A stretch of DNA of 64,000 nucleotides from assembly GCA_035274845.1 (NCBI GenBank), contig DATENU010000011.1:284578-348577 (forward strand), written 5' to 3'. Shown one piece after another: positions 8,979 to 17,419 of the stretch. The stretch is from Chthoniobacterales bacterium. GTDB taxonomy: Bacteria; Verrucomicrobiota; Verrucomicrobiia; Chthoniobacterales; UBA10450. The position numbers and the translations under genes are program-made. The stretch's first letter is position 1, and every line of letters begins with the position of its first letter. The notes under the pieces were generated by a model, which worked only from the letters and a program-made list of their open reading frames with translations, was not told where the DNA came from and ran no database searches.

Positions 8979-10015
8979 TGACACCGCTGCTCACCGTTAA
9001 TCTGTTGCGGGCGCTGTTTGTCACCTTCTGCGGCGCGATCGGCGGAATTGTCACCGCGGAAATCCAGGGAAACTCGGTCCCGGGAGTTTTGATCGGAGTG
9101 GTTTTTGGGCTCGTCATCGTTTTGGCCGACCGTCTTCTCAAGGGTCTTTCGCTCCGCGCCTTTTCGTCCGCGACTTTTGGGCTGCTGCTCGGGCTGCTCT
9201 TCGCGAATCTCCTCGTCGCTTCCGACATCCTTCGTTACCAAAGCGACGGAGTGCAATGGGCGGCGCGGCTCGTTGTCTATTGCGCCTTCGGTTATCTCGG
9301 CATGATGCTGGCCATGCGCAGCAATCGCGACGAATTCTCGCTCATCATTCCTTACGTCCGCTTCGCACGAGAGACGACGCAACACGAGCCGATCGTCGTC
9401 GACACCAACATCATCATTGATGGCCGGATCGCCGAGCTTTGCGCCACCGGCTTCCTCAGCCGCGCCCTTATCGTTCCGCGCTTTGTTCTCAGCGAATTGC
9501 AGACCCTGGCTGACTCCCGCGATTCTCTGAAACGCGAACGAGGCCGGCGCGGCCTCGAAATCCTGAACAAGCTCCAGCAATCCCGCGAGCTGGAACTGAC
9601 CATCCATGAAACAACCGGCGACGCCGACCTTTCCACTGACGCGCGCCTGGTCCGCACCGCCAAGGTTCTCCAGGCGCGCTTGCTCACGAACGACGTGGCG
9701 CTTTGCCAGGTCGCGCGCCTCCAGCAGGTTGGCACGCTGAACCTGGCCGATCTCGCCCGGGCGTTGCGTCCGAATGCGGTAGCGGGGGATGAGCTGGAAT
9801 TGAGTCTCGTCAAGGAAGGCCGGGAAGCGCACCAGGCGGTCGGTTATCTCCCGGATGGAACCATGATCGTGGTGAACCATGCGCGCGCCTACCTTGGGAA
9901 AGTGGCGACGATTGTCGTTTCCAGCGCCCTTCAAACTGGCGCGGGCCGGTTGATCTTCGCGGAGCTGAAAGCGGGCGACTCACGTCCGCCGGCCCTCGAA
10001 AAAGCCGGGAGCTAG
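8978..10015 (+). CDS. membrane PIN/TRAM-domain protein (YacL-like)
   Basis: 345 residues. Four hydrophobic helices fill residues 1-115. A PIN nuclease-like domain starts at VDTNIIIDGRI, with acidic Asp142 and Asp148, followed by later acids in ADLSTDARLV and LTNDVALC. A TRAM RNA-binding domain lies near the C-terminus (about 275-335: REAHQAVGYLPDGTMIVVNHAR). This matches the YacL/PilT-N membrane family, proposed to be a membrane-tethered RNase. The start codon overlaps the mlaD stop by one codon position, so expression is coupled to the lipid transporter, a pairing I cannot explain. Confidence 0.88.
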   Translation: MTPLLTVNLLRALFVTFCGAIGGIVTAEIQGNSVPGVLIGVVFGLVIVLADRLLKGLSLRAFSSATFGLLLGLLFANLLVASDILRYQSDGVQWAARLVVYCAFGYLGMMLAMRSNRDEFSLIIPYVRFARETTQHEPIVVDTNIIIDGRIAELCATGFLSRALIVPRFVLSELQTLADSRDSLKRERGRRGLEILNKLQQSRELELTIHETTGDADLSTDARLVRTAKVLQARLLTNDVALCQVARLQQVGTLNLADLARALRPNAVAGDELELSLVKEGREAHQAVGYLPDGTMIVVNHARAYLGKVATIVVSSALQTGAGRLIFAELKAGDSRPPALEKAGS

Positions 10016-10057
10016 TCGCGGCTTGCCAAAGCTCGGGATTCTGGCAGATCGCACTTT

Positions 10058-10876
10058 GTGAAAGCGCTTCGCAAACTGGTGAAATACGTCTTGCCGTTTG
10101 GCGTCGTGGAAATCATGCGCAACCGGCGTCGCTTGCACGAGCTGGGGCGCGATTTGTCCATCGCCGATTGGTGGCGGAGCGACTGGCTCCTGCACGAAGC
10201 GGAGATTACCGGGCTCACGCTCTTTCCGCCCGGTCATTGGCCGGGTCTGCGTTACGTCGTCGATATCGGCGCGAACGTGGGCCAATGGAGCAATGCTTTT
10301 CTCGACCTGGTTTCGCCCGAGAAATTGATCATGGTCGAGCCGGGGCCGGTCGCCTTCGCGAAGTTGCAGGAAAAGTTTGGTCGCCGGCCAAACGTCGAGC
10401 TGCACAACGTCGCCATCGGCGCCGAGAATGGCACCACGACGCTGCGCGTCACTCGCGATTCGACCGGCGCCTCGGTCCTCCCGCCGCGCGAGGAAATGCG
10501 GGAGCTGATCGGCGGCAACTGGACCGTTGAGTCGGAGGTGGAATGCCCGGTCCGAACGTTGGACAGCCTTCTCTCGGGTTTGCCGGAGATTTCGCTGCTC
10601 AAGATTGATGTGCAGGGATACGAAAGGGAAGCGCTCGCCGGCGCCGCGGAGACTTTGGCGCGAACGAAATTCGTCCTGATCGAACTGAACTACTTGCCCC
10701 AATACGTTGGGGGCTCGTGGTTCGGCGAAATCCACGAACTGCTGACGGGCAAATATGGTTTCATCCTGGTGGACGCGACCAAGCCTCTTTGCCTGAACGG
10801 CCGCGCTTCGATGTCGGACGGCCTTTATGTGAACGAGAAGCTCGTCCCGAATTTCGCCAAACGGGATTTTTTCTGA
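10058..10876 (+). CDS. FkbM-family methyltransferase
   Basis: 272 residues from a GTG start. The SAM-binding motif I is YVVDIGANVGQWSNAF (about 66-81), followed by MVEPGPVAFAKLQ and the late motif LLKIDVQGYEREALAGA that typifies the FkbM (Methyltransf_21) family. These enzymes usually O-methylate sugars or secondary metabolites. It stands alone, 42 bases downstream of the PIN/TRAM gene, with no glycosyltransferases near it, so the substrate cannot be guessed. Confidence 0.87.
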   Translation: MKALRKLVKYVLPFGVVEIMRNRRRLHELGRDLSIADWWRSDWLLHEAEITGLTLFPPGHWPGLRYVVDIGANVGQWSNAFLDLVSPEKLIMVEPGPVAFAKLQEKFGRRPNVELHNVAIGAENGTTTLRVTRDSTGASVLPPREEMRELIGGNWTVESEVECPVRTLDSLLSGLPEISLLKIDVQGYEREALAGAAETLARTKFVLIELNYLPQYVGGSWFGEIHELLTGKYGFILVDATKPLCLNGRASMSDGLYVNEKLVPNFAKRDFF

Positions 10877-11028
10877 TCGTTGACCGGCGACCCCCGGCCA
10901 CGCAGCCCCTCGGCCGTCACCGTTGGCTTGAAGAACAGGATTATTTCCACATACACTGCAACGCGAATGCAGCAGGCTCACGCAGCAAGAAGCGCAGCGC
11001 CTGGAATCTCTTAGACCCCTTACCCTCC

Positions 11029-11784
11029 GTGAAAAAACCGAAGAAAGAACCGGGCGATAAGTCTGAAAGTCCAGTTTGGAAAATCGTCACTGCAATCCTG
11101 GTCACGTTGGTCGCCGGCGGTACGATTCCCTGGTGGATTCCGAAACGAGAGAAACCGAAGGAACCGGAAAAGCCCGTCCTCGAAAAAAAGGTCTCGCGCG
11201 AATGCGATCCCCAAGTCCTGCGAGAGTCCCTGTTTAGAGCCGGTCCTCAGAGAGCGGCTTTTCTTACCGCCGCCGCCTCAACCATGAAGAACAAGTTCGG
11301 CGATCAGGAGTTCGATTGTGTCTTGGAGCTTGCCAGGGTTCTGGTCGAGCAAGATCCCGACAACGGCCACGGGCTATATTTTCAGGGGGAAGTCTGGCGA
11401 TTGAAGGCCGCGAACGACGCTTCGCACTCCCTTTTGTGCAGGGATCGAATGCGCGAGTATTTTCTTAGATATCTCGCGAATGAGCGCCGTTTGCCGACGG
11501 GCGAACGGGACGGGGATAGCAGCGCGTGTTATCAGCGGGAGAGAGGGTATTGCAAGGAGCGCACAGCTTGGATAAACCACCTGATGGCGGTGGAATACCG
11601 CCAGTGGGCGGAGGACGTCGGCGACAAGACTACAAAGGTGAAGCGCCTTGAACTAGCTGCTGGGTTTTCGAGAGTCGACCTGGATTTCGGGGGTTTTGAT
11701 GCCGTCACCCCTTCGGCAGTCTTAAGGGAAAAGATCGAAGAGGATTTTCAGAGAGTCGGCGCGCCCTATCCGCAAACGCCATAG
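11029..11784 (+). CDS. membrane-anchored protein of unknown function
   Basis: The frame is open from 10717, but everything before about 10877 overlaps the FkbM gene. I chose the in-frame GTG at 11029, which gives 251 residues beginning VKKPKKEPGDK. A lysine-rich cytoplasmic tail is followed by one membrane helix (about 22-42, IVTAILVTLVAGGTIPWWI), then a charged linker (KREKPKEPEKP) and a soluble domain of about 180 residues. The latter has a TPR-like look (LARVLVEQDPDNGHGLYFQGEVWRL) and scattered cysteines. No family is recognised. It converges with trpS, whose stop lies 11 bases away. Confidence 0.6.
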   Translation: MKKPKKEPGDKSESPVWKIVTAILVTLVAGGTIPWWIPKREKPKEPEKPVLEKKVSRECDPQVLRESLFRAGPQRAAFLTAAASTMKNKFGDQEFDCVLELARVLVEQDPDNGHGLYFQGEVWRLKAANDASHSLLCRDRMREYFLRYLANERRLPTGERDGDSSACYQRERGYCKERTAWINHLMAVEYRQWAEDVGDKTTKVKRLELAAGFSRVDLDFGGFDAVTPSAVLREKIEEDFQRVGAPYPQTP

Positions 11785-11795
11785 CCAGGCACCCG

Positions 11796-12764
11796 CTAAG
11801 CGAGTCCCACGGCGGCGCGCACGCGCTTCATTACTTTGCCAGCTTCCTCGTTCGCGCGAGCTGCGCCGCGCTTAAGCACCTCGTCGATGTAACCGGGCTC
11901 CTTCAGGATTTCTTCCCGGCGTTTGCGCATCGGTTCGAAATACATCCAAAGCTTTTCGAAAAGCTGCTTCTTGAAATCGCCGTAACCGGTCCCACCCTTC
12001 TCAAAGCGGCCGCGCATTTCCTCGATCTCGGCGGGCGTCGCCAGCAGGGAATAGAGCTGGAAGATCGTGGAGCTGGCCGCGTCTTTCGGCGCTTCCACCG
12101 GCTTCGAATCCGTCACCATACTCATGATTCGCTTCCGCGTTTCCTTTTCGTTTCCGAAAATATCGATCGTATTCCCGTAGCTTTTGCTCATTTTCTGGCC
12201 GTCCACCCCGGGGACTGTTTCCGTCGTGCTTTGAATGTACGGTTCGGGAAGCTTGAGGCCGCCTCCGAACGTCTCGTTAAACTTGGTCGTCATGTCGCGC
12301 GTCATCTCGAGATGCTGCTTCTGGTCTTTTCCCACCGGAACTAGGTCGCTGTCGTAGATCAGAATGTCGGCCGCCATCAAGAGCGGGTAAGTAAAGAGTC
12401 CCGCCGAGGCCGGAAGGCCACGCGCGACCTTGTCCTTGTAGGAATGAGCGCGCTCGAGAAGACCTTTCGGCGTCACGGTCGACAGAATCCAGGTGAGCTC
12501 TGTCACCTCCGGCACGTCGCTTTGCCGAAAGAGCGCGTTCCGGGTGACGTCGAGGCCGCAGGCGAGGAAGTCCAGTGCTACCTGGCGGCTGTTCGCCCGG
12601 AGCGTCTCCGGATTATCGATCGTGGTCAGAGCGTGGTAATCCGCGATGAAATAAAACGTCTCGTTTCCCTTCGTTTCCTGGAGCTGGATCGCTGGACGCA
12701 TCATCCCGAAATAATTCCCGATATGGAGAATGCCGGTCGGTTGAATGCCAGAGAGGATGCGCAT
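11796..12764 (-). CDS. trpS: tryptophanyl-tRNA synthetase
   Basis: 322 residues from the ATG at 12764 (MRILSGIQPTGILHIGNYFG). An upstream extension of 41 residues is not family-like. Class I synthetase motifs are the HIGH equivalent LHIGN at 13-17 and KMSKS in VDGQKMSKSYGN, together with the Trp-specific TVTPKGLLERAHSYKDK and VPVGKDQKQHLEMTRD. It charges tRNA-Trp in the cytoplasm. The length and motif order are those of the compact bacterial TrpS. It appears monocistronic. Confidence 0.97.
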   Translation of the reverse strand: MRILSGIQPTGILHIGNYFGMMRPAIQLQETKGNETFYFIADYHALTTIDNPETLRANSRQVALDFLACGLDVTRNALFRQSDVPEVTELTWILSTVTPKGLLERAHSYKDKVARGLPASAGLFTYPLLMAADILIYDSDLVPVGKDQKQHLEMTRDMTTKFNETFGGGLKLPEPYIQSTTETVPGVDGQKMSKSYGNTIDIFGNEKETRKRIMSMVTDSKPVEAPKDAASSTIFQLYSLLATPAEIEEMRGRFEKGGTGYGDFKKQLFEKLWMYFEPMRKRREEILKEPGYIDEVLKRGAARANEEAGKVMKRVRAAVGLA

Positions 12765-12885
12765 GACTGAGGTTCGGATTGCCCAGAGATTCCGCGAGCG
12801 CGCTGGGGATGACAAATGGAAATGGCTCGTCAATTTTTCAACCGGCCAACAGGATCGGGCTGATAACGTGGAGGAACGATTGAGC

Positions 12886-13068
12886 ATGGAAGAAAACTCG
12901 AAGGCCGGTTTGCCACCGGCCCATGACTCCGCTTTTTCTGGCGCGGAAGAGTCGTCGGCAATTGTTTGTCCCGTCTGTGGGGCAAAGGCGTTTCACGAGA
13001 AGTGCAAGGTGATCTGCCGGAGCGAGATCTGTCGCGGCCGCGTTATCATGAATTGCGCGGAGTTCTAA
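12886..13068 (+). CDS. small cysteine-rich (zinc-ribbon-like) protein
   Basis: 60 residues from the ATG at 12886. The N-terminal half is variable. The C-terminal half is dense in cysteine: CPVCGAKAFHEKCKVIC, then RSEIC, then NC, so a knuckle CPVC plus further Cys residues could bind one or two metal ions. The open frame continues upstream to 12745, but that part overlaps the start of trpS on the other strand. I do not recognise a named family. Confidence 0.5.
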   Translation: MEENSKAGLPPAHDSAFSGAEESSAIVCPVCGAKAFHEKCKVICRSEICRGRVIMNCAEF

Positions 13069-13090
13069 CCGGGGTGAGCCAGCTGAGATT

Positions 13091-14086
13091 TTGAACCTTT
13101 CCCTCTCCCGTTGTTTCGATGTGCTGCGGTATGCCCCCGGCGGGCGCCGCTTCGCCATTGCTGGAATGATAAGACGCGCTCTCGCAAATAATCCGCGGCC
13201 GGCGACCGGCCGGTGCTTCGACATCGGTGAATTTGGGAGCTTCGAGCAATTTGAGATTAAGTATCGCCAGCTTGCCGACGAGCTGGGGTGCTCCGGCAAA
13301 ATTCCGCCGCCCGGCGAGCTCGATTTTCTTCACGCCATGGTCGATCGGGAAAATGTCCGGTATCCGGGAGGCATCGGCTCGCGCGATTATTTCTTTCTCA
13401 CGGCCTTGGTTAGCATCCTCGCTCCTCACTGTGTCCTGGAGATCGGAACGCTGACCGGTTTTTCCGCCGCAATTCTCGCCGCCGCCATCCATCGCCAGCA
13501 TGGAGCCCGCTTGGCTGGAGCCGGCCTGCCCTCAGGTCGCCCGAGGAACATCACCGTCGAAACCATCGACGCCCAGACCCATTGTCTCATCGATGAAACC
13601 AAAGAGGTCGGCTTCGAAATTCCCAACCTGATCCCGGATCTAGCGTCCACGGTGCGCATTCATGCCGGACGCGAATCGGATTTTGTCCGGCAACTTGCCG
13701 GGCCCGATGAATTCGGCCTCGCCTTCATCGACGCCGACCACCGGCATCCCTGGCCGTTGCTCGACGTGCTTCGGCTCGCCCCGTATGTGCGGGGCGGGGG
13801 TTGGATTGTGTTGCACGACATCCAGCTCGGGACCTGTGGGAAGGAAATGCAGGAAGCGGGCGCATCGCTGGAGGCTGGCGCTCCTTACGGCGCTGAATGG
13901 TTTTTCGACCGCTGGCCGTTCCGAAAAATCCGGTCGTTCCACATCGGCGCCATCGAACTCCCCCGACAAAAGGACGCTCTGATTCCTTTTGCATTGAGGC
14001 TGATGGACGAACCGTTCGAACTTACCGGCAAAGCCGCCAAACGAATTCGCCGCGCCCTTTACGAGAGCTTCGCCGATTTGGTCTGA
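13091..14086 (+). CDS. class I SAM-dependent methyltransferase (O-methyltransferase-like)
   Basis: 331 residues if the TTG at 13091 is used; the ATG at 13166 is an alternative. The SAM motif is VLEIGTLTGFSAAILAAAI (about 117-135), followed by an acidic ETIDAQ strand and the O-methyltransferase-like FIDADHRHPWPLLDV with later WIVLHDIQLG. This suggests a cation-dependent catechol/caffeoyl-CoA-type fold. An odd insertion between motif I and the second strand (AGAGLPSGRPRN, about 13512-13545) is encoded by DNA matching the REP-like element at 6136-6230. Substrate unknown. Confidence 0.75.
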   Translation: MNLSLSRCFDVLRYAPGGRRFAIAGMIRRALANNPRPATGRCFDIGEFGSFEQFEIKYRQLADELGCSGKIPPPGELDFLHAMVDRENVRYPGGIGSRDYFFLTALVSILAPHCVLEIGTLTGFSAAILAAAIHRQHGARLAGAGLPSGRPRNITVETIDAQTHCLIDETKEVGFEIPNLIPDLASTVRIHAGRESDFVRQLAGPDEFGLAFIDADHRHPWPLLDVLRLAPYVRGGGWIVLHDIQLGTCGKEMQEAGASLEAGAPYGAEWFFDRWPFRKIRSFHIGAIELPRQKDALIPFALRLMDEPFELTGKAAKRIRRALYESFADLV

Positions 14087-14202
14087 AGCCTTCGATTTGG
14101 GGCGGTGTTCCGGGCGGGATCGCCAGGCGGAAACACATCCGGCGCCGCAACGGTGGCCGATGCATTAGTGTTGGCGAACCCTGAGGCTATTCGCTTTGGT
14201 CC

Positions 14203-15648
14203 ATGTCTTCTCGTCCCACTACCGTCATCGCAGCCATTCTGTTGCTTTTAGGCTGTGGAGAACTCAACTCACTGGCCATTGATCCGGCGGCCGCCGCGGC
14301 GCCAGCGCAAAGTTGCCCTTCGACAATTACCCATTCCACCAGCCAGGCCATTACTCCGGGCTCAATTGCGTGCACCAACGGAACCAATCATTTTGACACT
14401 AGTTACTGGCGGGCCTTCAACATGGCCACATTCACGGGCTCGCAGCAATACAACGTTACGGGGGTTTCCTTCGGCATCGAAACCTGTAGTAGCGGAAACG
14501 GGTTGGGGCAGCCGGTAACCGTCCGTCTCTACACAAACAGCGGGGGAGCATTCCCGGGCGGCAGTCGCACCCAGATCGCCACGAAGACTATCACGGTGAT
14601 GGATCAGTCGCAGAGTGTCCTCAACGTGCCGTTGACCGTTACGGTCCCAGCTGGGACGTCCGAACTGGTGATGGAGGTCTTTACCCCAAACGGAATGGCC
14701 GCCAACAACGCCTTCTATATCGGTTCGAATGCTGCGGCCCAAACCGGCCCGAGCTATGCCAGCTCGGCAAACTGTGGGAACCCGACGCCGACTGATACCG
14801 CGGCGCTCGGTCGCCCCAACATGCACATCGTTCTCAACGTCCATGGCAATTGTGGCACGGCAACATCGGCCAAGGCGTTAAATATTTCCACGCGCCTGCG
14901 AGTTGAGATAGGAGACAACGCCATGATTGGTGGCTTCATTATCACCGGGAGCGATCCGAAGACAGTGGTGCTCCGGGGGATTGGTCCTTCCCTTGGCAGT
15001 TTCGGCATCGGCGATGTTCTGGCTGATCCCGTCCTGGAGCTGCATGGAGTCAACGGCGCGGTGATCTTCCAAAACGATAATTGGCGAGACGCCCAGGCAG
15101 CTCAGATCCAGGGCACCCCCTATCAGCCGACCGATGACCGGGAATCGGTGATGCTGGTTACTCTCCCGCCCGAAGCGTACACCGCCATTCTCACCGGGAA
15201 GAACCAGACTACCGGCGTAGGCTTGGTCGAGATTTACGACAACAGTCAGGCTGCTAATTCGCAACTGGCCAACCTCAGCACGCGGGGATTTGTTCGGACA
15301 GATAACAACGTGATGATCGGTGGCTTCATCCTTGGAGGCAGCAGCGGCAATTCACGAGTGGCTATCCGTGGCATCGGGCCGTCCCTAAGCCAGGCAGGGC
15401 TGAACAATGTCCTGGCCGATCCAACTTTGGAGTTGCACGACAGCAATGGGGCCACACTGATTGCGAACGATAATTGGCAGGATGATGCCGCCTCGGCAGC
15501 GGAGCTCTCAGCCCGCGGTCTGGCGCTTCAGGATAATCTGGAAGCAGGAATTTTCACCACGCTGCCTCCGGGCGCGTTCACAGCCATCCTGGCCGGCAAG
15601 AATGGGGGCACCGGAATCGGTCTGGTTGAAGTCTATAATCTTCAATGA
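14203..15648 (+). CDS. exported protein with tandem C-terminal repeat domains
   Basis: 481 residues. It starts with a signal sequence that also resembles a lipobox (AILLLLGCGELNS). Residues about 40-220 form a beta-rich domain (TSYWRAFNMATFTG, SFGIETCSSGNG, TVRLYTNSGGAFPGG) of unknown role. Two homologous domains follow, at 227-351 and 357-481. Each runs from a N(I/L)STR motif through MIGGF, RGIGPSL, LADP.LELH and NDNW to LPP.A(Y/F)TAIL.GKN and GVGLVE(I/V)Y. The same pair ends the proteins at 32539-34464 and 34631-37396. The 3' end overlaps the next gene by 4 bases (ATGA). Confidence 0.82.
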   Translation: MSSRPTTVIAAILLLLGCGELNSLAIDPAAAAAPAQSCPSTITHSTSQAITPGSIACTNGTNHFDTSYWRAFNMATFTGSQQYNVTGVSFGIETCSSGNGLGQPVTVRLYTNSGGAFPGGSRTQIATKTITVMDQSQSVLNVPLTVTVPAGTSELVMEVFTPNGMAANNAFYIGSNAAAQTGPSYASSANCGNPTPTDTAALGRPNMHIVLNVHGNCGTATSAKALNISTRLRVEIGDNAMIGGFIITGSDPKTVVLRGIGPSLGSFGIGDVLADPVLELHGVNGAVIFQNDNWRDAQAAQIQGTPYQPTDDRESVMLVTLPPEAYTAILTGKNQTTGVGLVEIYDNSQAANSQLANLSTRGFVRTDNNVMIGGFILGGSSGNSRVAIRGIGPSLSQAGLNNVLADPTLELHDSNGATLIANDNWQDDAASAAELSARGLALQDNLEAGIFTTLPPGAFTAILAGKNGGTGIGLVEVYNLQ

Positions 15649-16127
15649 AATCTCGGACCACTGACGAATTGGGGAGTATGCTCCTTCGGCCGTTGGCTCT
15701 CGGGTTGCTAATCCTGGTCATCAACCTGGCGTCGAGTGGCCCGGCTTCAGCCGCGAAGGCGCCGCCAATAGGATCTCATATCCCGGAGATCGAGCACCCT
15801 TTCGCGATTCCTGACGCTCTCTGGCGATCGCTCTTTGCCGCCACCACGCCCGACGGGAGGCAATTGTCAGCCTCACAGATCGCGCCGCTGGTTCGACGGC
15901 AATATTGGCCGGCCGGCACTTACACGAGCACGAATTGGCATCTGAAGATCGGGATTTTCCTGCTGAACGTTCGCAGTGACGGCACCGTTGCCAGCGTTGA
16001 GATTCTTCAATCCACCGGGCACAAGATCCTGGATGGCAATTGCGTCAGGGCCTTTTCCCGGTGGCGATTCCAACCCAATTCTGTGAAAGAAGTCCGGCTC
16101 CCGGCCTATTATACCAGCGGCAGGTAA
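15645..16127 (+). CDS. exported TonB C-terminal-domain protein
   Basis: 160 residues. A hydrophobic export signal (PLALGLLILVINLASSGPASAA) precedes a compact domain with the TonB-C pattern: IGIFLLNVRSDGTVASVEILQSTGHKILD, then CVRAFSRWRFQPNS. TonB-C domains contact outer-membrane receptors, but this protein lacks the usual proline-rich spacer, so it is a TonB-C family member rather than a classical TonB. The start codon overlaps the stop of the upstream repeat-domain protein, so the two are cotranslated and probably act together at the outer membrane. Confidence 0.75.
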   Translation: MKSRTTDELGSMLLRPLALGLLILVINLASSGPASAAKAPPIGSHIPEIEHPFAIPDALWRSLFAATTPDGRQLSASQIAPLVRRQYWPAGTYTSTNWHLKIGIFLLNVRSDGTVASVEILQSTGHKILDGNCVRAFSRWRFQPNSVKEVRLPAYYTSGR

Positions 16128-16134
16128 AACGCCG

Positions 16135-17322
16135 CTACCTCGGCTGCATCGTTCCTTTTTCTTTCCGGAGGGTCTTTTGCTTCATCGAAGTAATCCGCGG
16201 CACGCCGTCCGTGATCGCGATTTGCAAATCCACCAGCACAGCAAGATTGATCCATTCTCCACGGGTCGGATTTTCCACGTAATAGTCTGCCTCGAAGCGG
16301 GCCGTGTAATTTCGATCTGGCGCCTTTTCACCCAGCTGGACGTCTCCGCGAATCGTCGCGCGGCGCGACGGCCAACGCGCGTTGTAGGCTTCCGTGTCTC
16401 GCCGGATGGAATCCAGTTGTTTTATGCCTTCCTCGAAAAGGTCTACCTTCGGCGCGAAAAACGAGGTGGCGAGATCCACGTCACTCGATTCGCTGCTTCG
16501 GACGTAGCAATGGACAAAATCGTCGATCCACGCCTTCCAGGTTCGATTGTTCCGGGGGGCGGGACCTGCCTTGTCCGGGTGGGTCGGTGCGACGCTGCTG
16601 GCCGGGGTAACTGTGGGTGAAGCAACGGCCAGCGTCGGCTCTGGGGTCGAGGTTGGACTTGGCCTTGGCTCGGGCGTGCGCACCGGCTGAACGGTTGGGG
16701 CCGCCGTTGGCTCACTCTTTGGGATCGCGGGCGCCGGCTGCCGGCGCAAGACAAAGGCAGCGGCCGCGAGGGCGAGAACGACCAGCACCGAGGCGATCGC
16801 CAGCACCTTTCCGCGGCCAGCAGATTGGGTTGCATCGGTCTGCCGCTCACTCCCGGCCGCAGATGATCGCGGCGGCGCGCTAGCGACGACAGCCGCCTTT
16901 GCGCCGTCGTCTTCGGCCGCTTGCTCGAGCAATTCCTTCACGGCCAGCTCGAGGCGCGGGATGTGTTTCGATACCGGACGCGTCAGGGCGTCGAGCCAAT
17001 GAGGCGTGCTGAGGTAATATCTCAGGTCGTCGGTGAGCGGGACATCCTCGATCCGGAACCGGACGATCGGCAGGTGGGAATCCACCGCCAGCTGCACTTC
17101 CCGCAGCACCTGTTCCGAGGCGTTCGAATGGCTGGAAAAGACCAGCACCATCACTTTGCATTGTTGAATGGCCCGGGTGATTTCGCCCGGGAACGAACGC
17201 CCCGGCCGGACATCGCGCGGCGCCACCCAGCACCGGATCGCCGCATTTTCCAGGGCCGTGCAAATGGCTTCCGCTACTGTTTTATCCTGGGCCGAGTGGG
17301 AAATGAAAACGTCACGCGCCAT
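16135..17322 (-). CDS. membrane-anchored TIR-domain protein with SnoaL-like C-terminal domain
   Basis: 395 residues from the ATG at 17322 (a TTG four codons earlier is less likely). An N-terminal TIR domain (1 to about 110) has the entry motif VFISHSAQDK, the BB-loop region CWVAPRDVRPG and an acidic residue in SEQVLREVQLA (about Glu75), where catalytic TIRs keep their NADase glutamate. A membrane helix follows (about 173-193), then a Pro/Thr-rich linker of about 60 residues. The C-terminal domain (about 265-360: WIDDFVHCYVRSSES, FEADYYVENPTRGEWINLAV) resembles the NTF2/SnoaL fold. TIR would be cytoplasmic and the C-terminal domain periplasmic. Function unknown; signalling or stress sensing is inference. 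Confidence 0.8.
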   Translation of the reverse strand: MARDVFISHSAQDKTVAEAICTALENAAIRCWVAPRDVRPGRSFPGEITRAIQQCKVMVLVFSSHSNASEQVLREVQLAVDSHLPIVRFRIEDVPLTDDLRYYLSTPHWLDALTRPVSKHIPRLELAVKELLEQAAEDDGAKAAVVASAPPRSSAAGSERQTDATQSAGRGKVLAIASVLVVLALAAAAFVLRRQPAPAIPKSEPTAAPTVQPVRTPEPRPSPTSTPEPTLAVASPTVTPASSVAPTHPDKAGPAPRNNRTWKAWIDDFVHCYVRSSESSDVDLATSFFAPKVDLFEEGIKQLDSIRRDTEAYNARWPSRRATIRGDVQLGEKAPDRNYTARFEADYYVENPTRGEWINLAVLVDLQIAITDGVPRITSMKQKTLRKEKGTMQPR

Positions 17323-17419
17323 AGAGGAGGCCAAGCCCGCCCGGTTTTACTTGCCGGGTGCCCAAGAGGCAACGGAATTCAATGAGCGGCAACCGTCTGC
17401 GCGTCGCTCGCGCCAGGAA

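Noticed and set aside
8894..9934. 346-residue antisense frame over the PIN/TRAM gene
   Set aside because: Sense protein has clear membrane, PIN and TRAM parts; the antisense frame is low-complexity Arg/Glu/Gln.
10717..11028. N-terminal extension of the unknown membrane protein
   Set aside because: This part overlaps the FkbM methyltransferase in another frame and has shadow composition; the start was moved to GTG 11029.
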